DNA of 64,000 nucleotides from Hormiphora californensis (GCA_020137815.1 CM035355.1:3268847-3332846), one strand, 5' to 3'; counted from the stretch's first letter, positions 10,968 through 23,899 are shown. Translations and numbers: made by a program. The notes: generated by a model not told the origin, from the letters alone.

Positions 10968-11333
10968 TGATCTACTTAATCAGCATCCATTTACTGCATG
11001 AAGTCTTCAAAAATTAAACTTTGCCAATCGAAACAGTTTTTAACACAGATATCAATTATTCGTCATGCTTATGAAGACCCCCTTTTTGGCTCAGATTGGG
11101 TCGGTTTTGAGACACACATAATGTAACGATCATGCTGCATTCGACTCACATAGTTTCAGAATTCAGACACTCGACAGCTGGTCAAGCAAGACAATTTCAG
11201 ATCAAATTTTGTGTTTTTCAATCGATTTGGAAAGGAGAAGTTGTTATGTTCTAAGCAAAGGAGAAGGGGGTGTCACCTAATATTTTGTATCATCAAACGT
11301 GCAAAAAATGATTCAGCACATGTTACAAAATGT
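10968..11333. other. 3' flank of secreted-protein gene
   Basis: No further exon or repeat was recognised in this stretch. Confidence 0.3.
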
Positions 11334-11342
11334 AACGGGGCA

Positions 11343-11660
11343 GGTTAGAGGTAAAGTCACCCACTTTTTAGCACCAAATTTAGACGTTTTTGGCCATAAC
11401 TCAGCCATTTCTTGGCCAAATTGCTTCATCTTGGGCTCTTTCGAAAGAGGGAATCAAGCTCTTTCCATAAAACCAAAGTTTCAGCAAAATTGTGAAGAAA
11501 TGACGGAGCTATGGCGCGAAACGCCTTAAAGAGCTCGACACCCTCTTTCGAACGAGCCCAAGAAAAAAGCAATTTGGCCAAGAAATGGCTGAGTTATGGC
11601 CAAAAACGTCTCGTGCACGTACGTTCATGTGCCACAAAGTGGGTGACTTTACCTGCTACC
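11343..11660. mobile_element. Mutator-like MITE with 9-bp target duplication
   Basis: TIRs GGTTAGAGGTAAAGTCACCC and GGTAGCAGGTAAAGTCACCC are flanked by perfect 9-bp repeats AACGGGGCA (11334-11342 and 11661-11669). Internal inverted motif GGCCATAACTCAGCCATTTC. Second member of the family seen at 833-1768. Confidence 0.82.
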
Positions 11661-11988
11661 AACGGGGCACGGTGCCCCGGGCACCTTTTTAACTTTTCAT
11701 CCAAAATATTTATTTATTTATTCAATCTAATTTGTATACATTGAATCACAATCAACATACACGCCCCTTCTTGCATGCACAAATTACGAACAAATGCATT
11801 TTGATTAAATTTATTCTTTTTTTTCCAAAGTTTTCTCCTTCTCTGAGTGTCAGAGTCGCCCTGTAACAAAGTGCAAACGTTGGGGGAAGTGGAAATACTT
11901 AAAAGATCGATGGGAAACCGGAAAAGTGAGAAAAGATCCGCTCAAAAAAGAAAAACTGTTTTGATTTCAAAAAGAAAATCATGATCAT

Positions 11989-12403
11989 AGGGATCCCTAA
12001 AAAAGTTCAGTATTTACACAGCGTTTACACAGTCTTTACACAGTCGTTACACCCAGAGCGCCCGCGCCGCTCTGGGTGTAACGACTGCGTCTTTTGCACT
12101 CGATTTGCAGCGTTTTTGGAAACTTTTTTCGCCGCGGCGCTCAATTTACTCAGTTGTGCAGCACACAATCCAATATTTTCTTGGAAAAAGTAGCTGTGTG
12201 CAGCACGCGCCGCTCTGGGTGTAACGACTGTGTAAAGACTGTGTAAAGTCCGTTTCAAGCGACTTGACCCGTAATTCTTGGAATTTGGCGCATTGCGCGT
12301 GTATTTACAAAGGGGAAATCCTGAATTTCCAGGAATCTCAGGTCAAGTCGTTTGAAACGCACTTTAAACTCTGTGTAAATACTGAACTTTTTTAGGGATC
12401 CCT
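11989..12403. mobile_element. GGGATCCC-ended MITE, complete copy carrying a nested TA element
   Basis: Both ends read AGGGATCCCTAAAAAAGTTC followed by AGTATTTACACAG. Near each end is the palindromic-looking block CGTTACACCCAGAGCG. Without the nested 119-bp insertion it is about 295 bp. The same interior occurs at 46139-46227 plus 50236-50430. Confidence 0.82.
12246..12364. mobile_element. 119-bp TA-flanked MITE nested in the GGGATCCC element
   Basis: Ends AAGTCCGTTTCAAGCGACTT and AAGTGCGTTTCAAACGACTT are inverted and flanked by TA. The uninterrupted host site is seen in the related copy near 50390 (GTGTAAACTCTGTG), which proves insertion at TA with TA duplication. A second copy of identical length is at 63742-63860. 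Confidence 0.85.
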
Positions 12404-12405
12404 AT

Positions 12406-12510
12406 AGGGATCCCTAAAAAAGTTCAGAAGTTACACAGCGTTTACACAGTCTTTACTCAGTCATTACACCCAGAGCGGCGCGTGCTGCGCGTTTCTTGAT
12501 TTCCGCGCGG
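12406..12510. mobile_element. GGGATCCC-family end, second type
   Basis: Starts AGGGATCCCTAAAAAAGTTC then AGAAGTTACACAGCG, runs through CATTACACCCAGAGCG and GGCGCGTGCTGCGCG. It is the inverted match of 20368-20464; both have the AGAAGTTACACAG variant rather than AGTATTTACACAG. Confidence 0.7.
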
Positions 12511-12720
12511 GTTCTTTTTGCGCGTACCAAATACTCCCGCGCAACTAGCAAGTACTTACAAGTTGATTGTTTCAACAACTTAGTTACCGCGCGCTACATG
12601 AACGTACAGAGCGAGTGTTGAGCTACAACTCCCGTTGGCCGTTGTTGTTTCTCTCGCAGTCGCACCAACGATTGAAGCGACAATTTATCATTGCTATTTC
12701 ATATTTTCACCGTCCAAAAA

Positions 12721-14620
12721 CACTGTGTAACCCCCGGATTTTAAAACAATGTTTGTTAAAAAAAATTTTTAAAAAAGAATAAATTTTTTCGAGTTTTTAA
12801 AAGAACTAATTTGGGCATTTAAAAAAACAATATTAAACAATTAATTATAAAAGAAAGAAAAAGGGCAGATGGGGGGCGAAGAAAATTTTTACGTCCCCTC
12901 TTCAGGTTTTTTGGAGCTTCTTATTTCCCCTATGCTTCGGGTGGCCCCCAAAATGTTTTGTAGCACAAAGTAAGGGGGAAAGGGGGGGAGGGTTTTCGCC
13001 ATTTGGCCCCCCGTTTCTTTTTGAGAAAAAGGGGCCCCCGGGACTTTTTATATTCGACAAAAAATGACTTTTTGGGCCCAAAAACCGAAAAAAATTCTCG
13101 GGCTCCGTACGCTCCCCCCGATAAATTCAAAAATTTTTTATAGAAAAGTTAAATGTATGTAGAAACCCCGTGACCCAAAAAAATTTTGGTCCCAAAAAAA
13201 ACTTCCCCTATACTACATGCCTGGTTTTGTAGCCCTTTAATAAACCTTTTACTCATAAACCCTCGAAATTTTTTATCAACGTTTTGTTGAAAAAACGGGC
13301 CCCAAAAGGGTTAAATCAACGTGCACACACTTTTGCCATTTGAGAAACTAGTTTTGAAGGGGTGGGGAAAAGTATTTTCAACACGAGGTATCTCTTCAGG
13401 TAACCCCCAAATTTTTTTTCCACCCTGAACGCGGGGGAAAAGGGGGGACGTTTCGGGGGTTCTCTCCTTGGGGCCACCCTTTAAAATGTTCGTCCACCCA
13501 CAGGCCCTTTTGGGATCCAACCCTTCACCGGGGAAAAAACTTTTGCAGGGACGGTCAGGTCCGTCTCTCACACACTCACACACACCCCAAAAACACAATA
13601 ACACAACACACTCAAAAAAAAAAAAAAAATTAAAAAAGCCCCCCCCCCCCTTTCCCCCGGGGGCCCCCAAACCCCCCCCCCCCCCCCTTTAAAAAAATTT
13701 TTTTTTTTTAACCCCCCCCCCCCCCCTTTCCCCCCAAAAAAAGGGGGAAAAAAAAAAAAACCCCCCCCTCTCCTTTTCTCTCTCTTTCTCTTTTCTTTCT
13801 TTCTCCCCCTCCCCCTCCGCCACACCCCAAACCCCCCAAATTTTGGGCCCTAAGGGCCCATGCAAGAGAGGGGGTTAAAACCCCGGGCCCCGGGGCCAGT
13901 TGGATTGGGGGGGGCCCGGAAAAGGGGTGGGGGAGTAAAGGGAGGAGACAAACAATGTTTCATATGAAGGTTTTTGTCGGGAAAAAGGGGGTCCCCAAAA
14001 CCCCCCCTTCGCTCCCCTCTCTCTCTCCTCCTTTTCTCTTCCCCTTTCACCTCAAAAAAACCTTTTTTCTCCCCTCTTCTCTTCTCTTTTCTCTCTCTCC
14101 CCTCTTTTCCCACTTTCAATTTTTCCCCTTTTCTCTCTTTCTCTCTCTCCTCTCTCCCCTCTCTCCTTTTTCCCCTTTCACTCTCCCGGAGATGGTTAAA
14201 ATGTTTTTATCTTTTTTTATTGACCTTTGCCCTTATTATTTAAGGAATAAAACCCCCCGGGTTAATAAGGGAAACCCTTTTTCCCCCCAAGTATTTGATT
14301 CCAAAGGGTTTGGGAAAATGCCCTTAGAATTCCCGTTTGCCTCCCTATCTGTTTTTCGGTTGACCCCCCAGGGTTTTTCCGGATGATTAAAGGGAAAATT
14401 TACCCCATGGTGCCCATTACTACCAAAAAATTTATCGTGTGATGACCTGCCCGAGGGGGTGGGGAACGATTTATTTTTTAACCGGAGCTCCACCCATAAC
14501 ATAACAATTGGATAGGGATTTCAATATCATCTTTGAAGAAGGGGTCCTGCAAAAAATATATGACCATAGTTTTACAACTAAAATACAAAGAGATTCGCTC
14601 AGCGTCCCTTCAGCCCCCCC
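12721..14620. other. Probable low-quality consensus, homopolymer stutter
   Basis: From about 12720 the sequence changes texture: most bases occur in runs (C7-C14, G5-G10, A8-A13, T8-T10) such as the blocks at 13620-13760. No coding or repeat structure survives across frames, and it ends at the simple-sequence array. This looks like uncorrected single-pass sequence. Downstream exons of the zinc-finger gene may be hidden here. Confidence 0.6.
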
Positions 14621-14644
14621 CCCCCCCTACAGAGTACAGAGTAA

Positions 14645-15319
<675 letters not shown>

Positions 15320-15338
15320 TCAACGGGCTACTACTTAC

Positions 15339-18300
15339 CTCAAATAAATCTGCAACAGCTGGTAGTCTCCCGCCTGTTGAATCAAATGTTCCCTAAAACA
15401 AAATTTCAGTAGATTAATCAGAATAACACAGAATTAAACAATAAGTTGTAAAGGACGTTTATTTGGGCTTCACTGTTACACAATTACGTCAATGTCCTCA
15501 GAAACCAAAAACAGAAAAGTTGTAGAATTAACGAAAACTACAAATAGTCCTTACTTCTTACCTGAATTACAGCTGCATCGGCTGGTGGCGATGGAGCTGG
15601 TGGAACATCGGCTGGTGGCGATGGAGGCGGTACATCGCCTGGTGGCGATGGAGGCGGTACATCGGCGGGTGGTGGTGTTGGAGGTGGTACAGCTGCTGTT
15701 GGTGTCCTGGTCAAGTCAACTGCCTAAAAAATCTGACATAAGTTTAGTATGAAAAACGTAATTAGAATTACACGGATCCAATAACTGTCCTTTCTTTCGT
15801 CTATTCATTTATCACGTGTACTTATATTCGTGTCTTATATTTACCCTGCAATTGTTTCTCATGTGCTCTTTTAAATTTCTGCGGTGGACCAACCGCTTGT
15901 CACACCGTGGGCAATTGATCGAATTGGATTGTCCATGGACGGACCTTATGTGCAACACGAGCTGGATGAATGGGTGAAGATTAGCTTTGATAATATGTAT
16001 TATGTATTATACTTATAGCATGAACACGGAAATACAATAATTACAGTAACACAATGCAAATGCAATGACTCGTCTAAATAGTAAATACACATTATGAATA
16101 CTAGAATATCCTGCGATCGAGAATCTCCAAGACAACTCACTTGGTTTATGACATATGGTTCTGATGGATCATTGTCATGTCTGGGTTCTGATTCTATCTG
16201 ACATCTGTATCAGAGGTGATGGTTTTCAGGCTAGGCATTTGTATTTTTCAAACAATGGTGCAGTGGGTGTTGTTTACTTTAGAAGCTTCAACTAATTATA
16301 TTGAAAAGAGAATGACTAAAATCTCCACTCGAAAAAGATTTCGACTTCCAAGAGATATCGAAATTTATAGTACGCTAGCCCAATTTGTTAAATTGTACGG
16401 CGGTTAAGTGATAAATGCGGAGGAGGTTTGAATTTGCCAGTGTTATAACGTTTCAAAGATTAAGACTGTAAACTATATAGATGTAACGATCTACTGATTG
16501 ACACTGCGTACAACACAACTAGCAAAAACGTAGTTAACAGTGACAAATTATTCATCCAGGCATTTGGTAAAGGCTGCTCAAGCTTTTTCAAAAAGTTCTT
16601 TCAACGAAAAACATCTAAAAAGTAGCCAAATTATGGGCAACGATGAATTTGTAAGTTTAGAATCAATAACGACACAAATAAAACAGGATATAAAGAAAAA
16701 ACATCGAAATCGCAAATAAATTGTACAGACCGTCCGGATCAAACCTCCCAGAATCCACAAAAGTGGAAATGAAAAATTTCTGGTTCGGCTCGAGTATGGA
16801 CGAACAAGTGGCACAGCGCGCGCGAGATGGAACAAAATGCGCGGCTTGGAATTGCGCGGTCTGGAGCTGCGCTCTCCACTAAAAGTTAAATTCCAAGAAG
16901 CTCGGCATACGCTGCAGGCCTCTTTACAAGGGGACGCGCGCATGAGAGGGCTGTAGCGCATTTCAACCAAGAAGACTAACATCTTTATTCATGTATATCA
17001 TGGGGATGGGGCGACCCATACCTGATTTATTTAGAAACTTTTCAAAAACTTGTCAAAACTTGTCAAAACTTGTCTTTAAAAAAAATCGAAAAAATCAATT
17101 TTTCCAAAAATGACCACTTTGGTGCGCGTCGCAAAATGCGCGTCGCAACACGTTTTTCGGGCCTCCAGACGATTTGGCACGCTTGGCGGACGGTGGGAAG
17201 ACGTCTAAAAACAACATTTGAGGCAAATGAACATTTGTCAAAAAAATGGAACAATTTTTTTACCGTGCACTTTTGAGCCGTTCACGTGGCGCATGAGTGC
17301 ACACAAAATTTTCAAAAATCTTTTTTTTCATTTTTTAAAATTTTTTCTTTTTTTCTTTTTCATTTTTTAAATTTTTTTCATGTTTTTGTTGAAAATTTCA
17401 TCGTGCACTCATGCACCGCCATACCCGAGCTATGACAATGCGCAAAAAGGGGTGGCACGCGACTTTAACCACGTGGTGATCTAACCGCTCCTACTATCAT
17501 ACACATTGGGTTTTTGAAAAACAGCGAGGCGGGTAAATCATTTACTGTAACGCGCGAATTTTCCCAAAAAGCGCTGCTTTTTTACGCCGCGCAGAACCTA
17601 AAATTACGCGCGCAGTGTAAAATTTTAAAATTCATTGAAAATTTCCTCGCGTTTTATGTCGCAAAAAAAGTCGACGAAAAATTCCAAATTCGTGAATTAT
17701 AAGAACTCCCGACTCAGCTCCGGTCAGTTCTCATCTTGCCAATCCGTTTTCCGGGAACCCCTGGCCAAAGGACATTAAAATTCACATACCGACCAAGTTT
17801 CATATCGATTGGATAAGATTTTGGGTGGCTACGGTGAAAAATATCGCATTTTTGGCATTTTTAACTTTCCCGACGCGATTTACGACCCTTAAACATTGAG
17901 TTACGGGAAATCGCTATCAGGTAAAATGAAGTTCAAACGATTCTCTTTCCCCACTATTGCGTTAGTTTTTTGATTTAGAGCCGTTTTCAGGGTCTTAGAA
18001 GCGTTTGAAAAATGTAAGTCTTTTTGTCGCAATGACGTCACCCCGTGACGTCACTGCTGTAAAGATCGGATCAAAAATCTGAGCCCGTACTTACACCCGC
18101 CTTGGTCCAAAGTACCAGTGTACAAATTTTCAGGGGTCTAGCTCAAAAACTGTAGGAGGAGTAGGGAGAAAACAATTATCGGACTAACATTTTGGAAATT
18201 ATTATATGGATCTTACGTCAACTGTCGTGTTAAACCTTCGGGTGCAAGTAGAACACCAATCCATTGTAATCGGAACCGTAGAATAACAGTCCTTCTTGTG

Positions 18301-18896
18301 TTTCCACAGCGCCGTGTGCGATCCGAAGGTCATGTTGCACTTGCCTGTAACAAAGTTCTGCACTGTAAAGCGTAAAAGATGCCCATACCCCCACTTAATA
18401 TTACACATCTTACGTCGCCAGAGTTCAAGAACACTGTTTTCACGAAACCCCCTGAATAGCTGTCTGGCGCCGCGACCCATCTGAGCGCACTGTCGAATCA
18501 AATTGGGGTCTGGCGCCGCCAGACAGCTGAATATAGTCCGATTTTAAATAACTGTCGTTTTTACCGCACTCGATTTTGCTCTAATATGACAATATCTCCA
18601 GTTCCTGATAAGATAGAGACTTGAAATTTGGAGATTAGGAAGAACTTAGCATGTTCTTCGCAACCCCCAAGTTTCAAGTCTTTATCTCATCAGGAACCGG
18701 AGTTATTGTAATAATAGAGCAAAATCGAGTGCGGTAAAAACGACAGTTATTTAAAATCAGACTTTAGTTATCAAACACACTTACTGCAATTGAAAACATC
18801 GCAATCGTTGTGCACTCGGCGACGATGGTACATCAAAGCCCTTTCACGTCTGAATTGTGAGCGACAAATGCCACAAGTATGCATTGCATATGATAC
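15339..18896 (-). CDS. C2H2/C2HC zinc-finger protein, five internal exons (partial)
   Basis: Exons in transcript order: 18896-18785, 18344-18217, 15961-15845, 15723-15562, 15392-15339. Phases are consistent (0-1, 1-0, 0-0, 0-0, 0-0) and all donors/acceptors are GT-AG. Four fingers follow one another: CGICRSQF..H..H; a C2HC finger CSKCNMTFGSHTALWKHKKDC split by intron 1; CSTCTRRF..HIRSVH split by intron 2; and CPRCDKRLVHRRNLKEHMRNNC read partly as C2HC. Then comes a Pro/Ala-rich linker with PPPSPPADV-type repeats (codon repeats at ~15590-15680) and an 18-codon exon. Both ends are missing: upstream exons were not found, and downstream exons would fall in the satellite or the low-quality tract. 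Likely a nuclear DNA-binding protein. Family beyond C2H2-type (BTB/Lola-like finger spacing) is not established. Confidence 0.8.
15962..18216. other. Zinc-finger gene intron 2 region with repeat fragments
   Basis: AT-rich. At 16900-16970 a fragment (GCATACGCTGCAGGCC...GCGCGCATGAGAGGGCTG) matches 45962-46036. At 17730-18180 a degenerate copy of the 'ACCAAGTTTCATATCGATTGG' module also seen at ~52135 and ~56455. No separate gene recognised; one exon of the zinc-finger gene ends at 18217. Confidence 0.5.
18535..18763. mobile_element. Foldback MITE with AAGTCTCTATCTCATC-type core
   Basis: Arms beginning AGTCCGATTTTAAATAACTG and mirrored at the right (one mismatch). The centre contains GATAGAGACTTGAAATTTGG and its inverted partner, the same core as 20468-21004. 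It lies between zinc-finger exons 1 and 2. Confidence 0.75.
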
Positions 18897-19735
18897 CTAT
18901 AATAATCAAATGTCAAATGTCAAACTAATAATATACCGTGTGATGTCCTATCCAACATCCCTATCCTGAGAATTCATGGATTTTGATTCGACCAGGCTAT
19001 TACATAGCATGGGTTGATGACAAACCCACCCGGATCCACCGGTTGGTCCATTCTTTGCACCTTTCACGTCAATTTCATAGTTGCTATGGCAACTGAAGCA
19101 GTAACTATGGGGACTGGATTGTTAAAATTCATTCAAAAGTATTCCAGTACTAGCGCACCAACCGGGTGCACCTCAAGCACGGTCTGTTGACATGAAGGAG
19201 CACTTTTGGTTACCAACACGCTGAAATCTGAATCAATGATGCCGACGGGGTTACGGGATTTTGGCAACCCACCCGGCTCCGCCGGGTGACGATTTTTTGC
19301 CCATCTGACGCCAATTACAATGGCAACAAAATCGATAACTAAGAAAACTGGGTTATTATTTATTGTCTCCCGGTAAATCAGGGTCCAACAGCCAACTGTA
19401 GCGACCGGAGAACGCCCGTCGCCCAATATCAAAATAATATGTTTCGCTTTCCTTCAAAACCGGTCCGTATGAAAGTTACAGTCGAAGTACATCTTTGATG
19501 GGCTATATATTACTATCATAGGTAGGCTATATATACTTATAGCTGTATATGTACCCAGATTTTAATCTATCTAGCTAGGGCCTAGGCCTGAGGCCTTGAG
19601 AGTTTGAATTGAACGCTTTTCTCAAATCTTTAGTAGCTTTTCCACTTTAAAAAAATTAAAAAAACCCTATTTTTAGAGCGCACTGAATATTAAAAATTTA
19701 GCAGCGTTGTTACCATATTTTTTAGCCGCAGCGCG

Positions 19736-20335
19736 TTAGGCTATAAGCATACTGATCGTGATGATCATAATCAGTTAAAAAGATGAAGTGTGCTCATGGT
19801 TTTGATCATCATCATCTGCAAAAAACTGCAGTGTGCGGAACATTATGATCATCACGTAAGAGCTGGCCCTGGAGCCGTCTCTTAAGTTGGATGATGATCA
19901 TCAACACCTAGTGTGCGCACGTTCTGATCTTATTCTTATGGAGGGCTGCACTGTAGTCATGTGATATGTACCACGTGGTACGAATTCGCGCGCACTGAGA
20001 GGCTGTTGTACAGGTCACATGATATGCAACAGCCTCTCAGAGCGCGCGACTAGGCAAGGGGGAGATAGCATCATCATGCTGAGCACACTGGTCATGATGA
20101 TCATGATCAACAGGCAAGTTACAGCAAGTTGAGCATGGTTAATGATGATCAAACGTGCGCACACTATGGTTTATGATGATCAAACGTGAACAGACTATGG
20201 TTTGAGAACATCATGATGCATCAAGCCTCCATCATGATGATAACCATCAGTGTGTGCGCTCCTTTGATGGTGACCATCAAAACGTCCGCACACTGACCTG
20301 ATTATGATCATCACGATCAGTATGCTTATAGCCTA
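19736..20335. mobile_element. 600-bp TIR element packed with TGATGATCA motifs
   Basis: Perfect ~37-bp inverted ends (TTAGGCTATAAGCATACTGA...). The interior holds many TGATGATCA/GATCATCATGA palindromic motifs and AGTGTGCGCAC-like blocks. No ORF and no clear target duplication. Confidence 0.75.
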
Positions 20336-20367
20336 AAACACTCATGATTGCAGTGAAAACACCAAAA

Positions 20368-20464
20368 CGCGCAGCACGCGCCGCTCTGGGTGTAATGACT
20401 GAGTAAAGACTGTGTAAACGCTGTGTAAACGCTGTGTAACTTCTGAACTTTTTTAGGGATCCCT
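20368..20464. mobile_element. GGGATCCC-family end, inverted match of 12406-12510
   Basis: Reverse complement starts AGGGATCCCTAAAAAAGTTC then AGAAGTTACACAGCG; it has one extra GCGTTTACACAG unit compared with 12406-12510. Confidence 0.7.
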
Positions 20465-20467
20465 TTA

Positions 20468-20688
20468 AAGTCGGATTTTTTGAAACTGTCACCCCCCTGA
20501 AATAACAAAATTTGCCATATCTCCGGTTCCTGATAAGATAGAGACTTGAAACTTGGAGGTTCGGAAGAACTTAGCAAGATCTTCGTAACCTCCAAATTTC
20601 AAGTCTCTATCTCGTCAGGAACCGGATTTATGGTCATTTACGAAATTTGAAAATACCCAGGGGGTGACAGTTTCAAAAAATCCGACTT
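20468..20688. mobile_element. TA-flanked foldback MITE, copy A
   Basis: Ends AAGTCGGATTTTTTGAAACT and inverse, TA on both sides. Core reads ATCTCCGGTTCCTGATAAGA then TAGAGACTTGAAA, and its inverted partner. Confidence 0.8.
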
Positions 20689-20690
20689 TA

Positions 20691-21004
20691 AAGTCGGATT
20701 TTTTGAAACTGTCACCCCCCTGAAATAACAAATTTGTCATATCTCCGGTTCCTGATAAGATAGAGACTTGAAATTTGGAGGTTCGGAAGAACTTAGCTTG
20801 GCTGCGAAGCAGCCCCTCCGAAGGGGTTCGCGAAGGGGTTCGCGAAAAATCGCGCGCGAAAAAGAGGGCGCGACGTGCCCAAGAACTTAGCAAGATCTTT
20901 ATAACCTCCAAATTTCAAGTTTCTATCTCATCAGGAACCGGACTTATGGTCATTTAAAGAAATTTGAAAACTCAGGGGGGTGACAGTTTCAAAAAATCCG
21001 ACTT
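20691..21004. mobile_element. TA-flanked foldback MITE, copy B, with a small insertion
   Basis: Directly adjoins copy A, sharing the TA at 20689-20690. About 80 bp of GC-rich sequence at ~20798-20888 is inserted in the centre and is bracketed by direct AAGAACTTAGC repeats. Confidence 0.8.
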
Positions 21005-21357
21005 TATAAAGTCCATTTTTTTTCAACTGTTCACCCAAAATTGAAATTTCAGTGAAATTTAGAATTTTTGTGGCGCGCGCTACACGTTAACATGTGATAG
21101 ACGCGCAAAACAATTCCGCGCACGACTTTGGGGGGTGAACAGTTGAAAAAAAATGGAGTATAGTTTATATGGTTGCTGCAGCTGCGCGGCTTATTTGCCT
21201 GCGCGCCGCGCCTTAACATATAATATGCATCGCTGACTTTAAGAAACCGCGCCGTCCAGTTAAAGTAGAATATGTTCATGTTCCGGAGTCACATTGTTGA
21301 GTCAGAGTCAACAAGAGTCACATCGCTCGATAGAAGAGCAACATACCCGGATCACAG

Positions 21358-21593
21358 TGCTGCTTGTAGTAGGAATACGGTGTCTGAATAATACGGTATT
21401 TGACTTGGGCACGTCGCGCCCCCCATGTTCGCAGGCAAGTATTTGACCATTACGGTTTCTGAAATACATATGTATTTGAAATACATATATATTTCGGTGT
21501 CACGTGTTGTCAATCTGGCGCTCTGATTGGTCTCGTCTTACCGTTTTTCACTGATACCGTGTTGAACCGATACTGTATTCTCACTACAAGCAC
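21358..21593. mobile_element. MITE with GTGCTTGTAGTG-type ends, copy 1
   Basis: Left GTGCTGCTTGTAGTAGGAAT and right inverse GTGCTTGTAGTGAGAATACA. A related copy lies at 22511-22636. Confidence 0.6.
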
Positions 21594-21689
21594 CCATGTC
21601 AGTAGTACCTCCATGTCACTTCCAGACTTGGCGATGTATGATTGTGAGTGTGAGGGGCACGCAAACACAGTGGTACTGACTGAGGTGCG

Positions 21690-22005
21690 ACTACGATCTG
21701 CCCTAAAGGTCCTCCCAAACTATTATGTCCCTTGCTGCGCGCGACCGGATTTTAGACAGCCATAGCTCCACCCCCTGATGAGATAGAGACTTGAAATTTG
21801 TTTTGTGAGGAGATCATGTCGAGTTCTTCCTACAAAACAAATTTCAAGTCTTTATCTCATCAGGGAGTGGAATTATGACCGTGGGAAATTTCACAAAACC
21901 CGAGTGAGGGACATAGTAGTTTGGGGAGTACTTTATCTGGCGCCGCGACCCATCTGAGAGAGAATCAAATGGGGTATGGCGCCGCCATACAGGATCTGCC
22001 CGACT
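21690..22005. mobile_element. Composite foldback with GAGATAGAGACTTG core
   Basis: Outer inverted GATCTGCCC...AAACTATTATGTCCC blocks, inner GATAGAGACTTGAAATTTG and inverse. An interposed GGCGCCGC-rich piece (21936-21993) resembles 18460-18528. Confidence 0.6.
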
Positions 22006-22510
22006 TGCAGTTCCATTTCCAAAACTGTCCAGGTCCTTTAGTTTTCCGTTCCAAATCAAAGTAAAAAACATCATTTTTGATATATCTTATCTACAGAAAA
22101 TAGAGCAGTGCGAATTTTAGTGTATTTATAATGTATATAACGGATGGTGGCTTTGACTCCATATATCACAAATCAAATAATCACAAATAAGTGAGAGGGG
22201 GATGTGTGTGAGTGTGTTTGTGTGTGTGAGAGAAGACGAATAGTACAGGCACATGTGCGTTTTTATAAAATTGACTAAAGAGATGATAAAAAATTAAACA
22301 TCTTATTGATTTTACCCTCTTACCACACTCTTACTCTAACGAAGCGTATATAACATTGTAATAGATACTCTCACACACTGATATATATCTCACATTAAAC
22401 TGATATGTATCACGCAGTACCAATAAAACATACACAGCACTCTTGTACATCATATCTTGTCAAGTTCCCCCGCCCTACTTGTAATAGACACACACTTGTC
22501 TTGTATTGGT

Positions 22511-22636
22511 CGCTTGTAGTGGAGATACCGTAATGCCATTACCGTCAGGAACCGACCGAAACAAGTAAACAACCAATCAGAACTCGTTATTTCCTGATTC
22601 GGTCGGTTCCTGATTACCGTATCTACACTACAAGCA
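22511..22636. mobile_element. MITE with GTGCTTGTAGTG-type ends, copy 2
   Basis: CGCTTGTAGTGGAGATACCG on the left; inverse ends with CTACAAGCACC. Inner inverted AGGAACCGACCGAA. Confidence 0.7.
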
Positions 22637-22639
22637 CCA

Positions 22640-23899
22640 CTATTACACTATAGATTAGTGTGTTTTGATAAAGAGGAAAAACTGATAAAGTGGCCTAAAG
22701 CGGTATATCTCGCACACCACGCGAAACACAAATCCTGTTATAAAAACGCTCAAAAGATAAATATAGTACGGTCTGAGTCACCTCTCTCTCTCACTTTCTC
22801 TCTCTCTCAATAATAAATCCTCTCTCTCTATCTCATTAACAAACAAAAAACATGTTTAACTTGACATACCCGTGACAAATATATATAATAATATAACCAA
22901 CAAACACATGTGTTACCCTCTCATAATATTCTGCTTTCCAATTATACCACTTGAGTTGAAACACTTTACAGGAAAAAAAACGGGGGGCAAGTAGTCATAA
23001 TGGGGGGTTAGTTTTTAATATTAACTAGATTAACATTTAACTGTAAAAGATTTTACTGATATTATAAAAGATAATATACGGTCACCTTCCATAATTTCCA
23101 ATTATTTGGAATTTTGAAGAGCTCTATTTGGTTAAGGTCACAATATATATAACAAATCATGTCTATTAAGAGATATACTTATCCGGTAATATTATGTTAA
23201 CCCTTTGTGAACAGAAAAATAATTTAAGAAAATACAGATGTGTGTGTGTGTGTGTGGAAGAATGATACAAAACTGAGTGTTTTCTTTGGTAATATATTAT
23301 ATCACATCTCCCTCAGTCTCAATTTCACATTTCTGATTTCTACCAAGAATTACTGTGCTTAGACCAAAATGTGATGTTGAGGAAATGTTGCTGTCAAAAC
23401 AGCACCTCTAACACTCTGGAGAGAGAGGGAAAGAGAGATAGATGGAGAGAAATAAGATAGGGAGGAGAGATGCTTGTTCGAAGTCACATGTAAACACACA
23501 CACACAAACTCTCTCACACAGGATCATTCGCACACACACAAAGATTCTCTCTCACATAGACAGCACCAGCAATGAGATACAAATCAATTCTCTCTCTCCC
23601 ACTTACTCTCACCCCCTCTCTCTCACTCCCTATCTCTTTCTCTTTCTCTCTCCCTCTATATCTCTCCTTTCTCTCTAGAATGTGATGCGTGTAAGTGTAT
23701 AAAAACATGTGTATGTGTGTTTTTTTTCTATCAATCCCATATTACATAACTAATACTGTGCGGCACTATAATCCACCACACGACCTCGCCGCGTCTTTCT
23801 CTCACTCTGAGTCTCTCACTTTCGTCTTAGTCTGAGTGTCTGGGAGGGCGCAATTATCTTGTACTAGAACCTACTGAGAGGGGTATCTCTATCTTTCTC
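22640..23899. other. Intergenic AT-rich stretch with short microsatellites
   Basis: Short (CT)n, (CA)n and (TG)n runs. No gene recognised. It would contain the 3' end signals of the minus-strand gene ending at 23900. Confidence 0.4.

Noticed and set aside
18202-18501. 99-aa frame read as a single-exon protein
   Set aside because: Only 18217-18344 is exon; the rest is intron, as shown by the TTACAG acceptor, GTAAGA donor and finger continuity.
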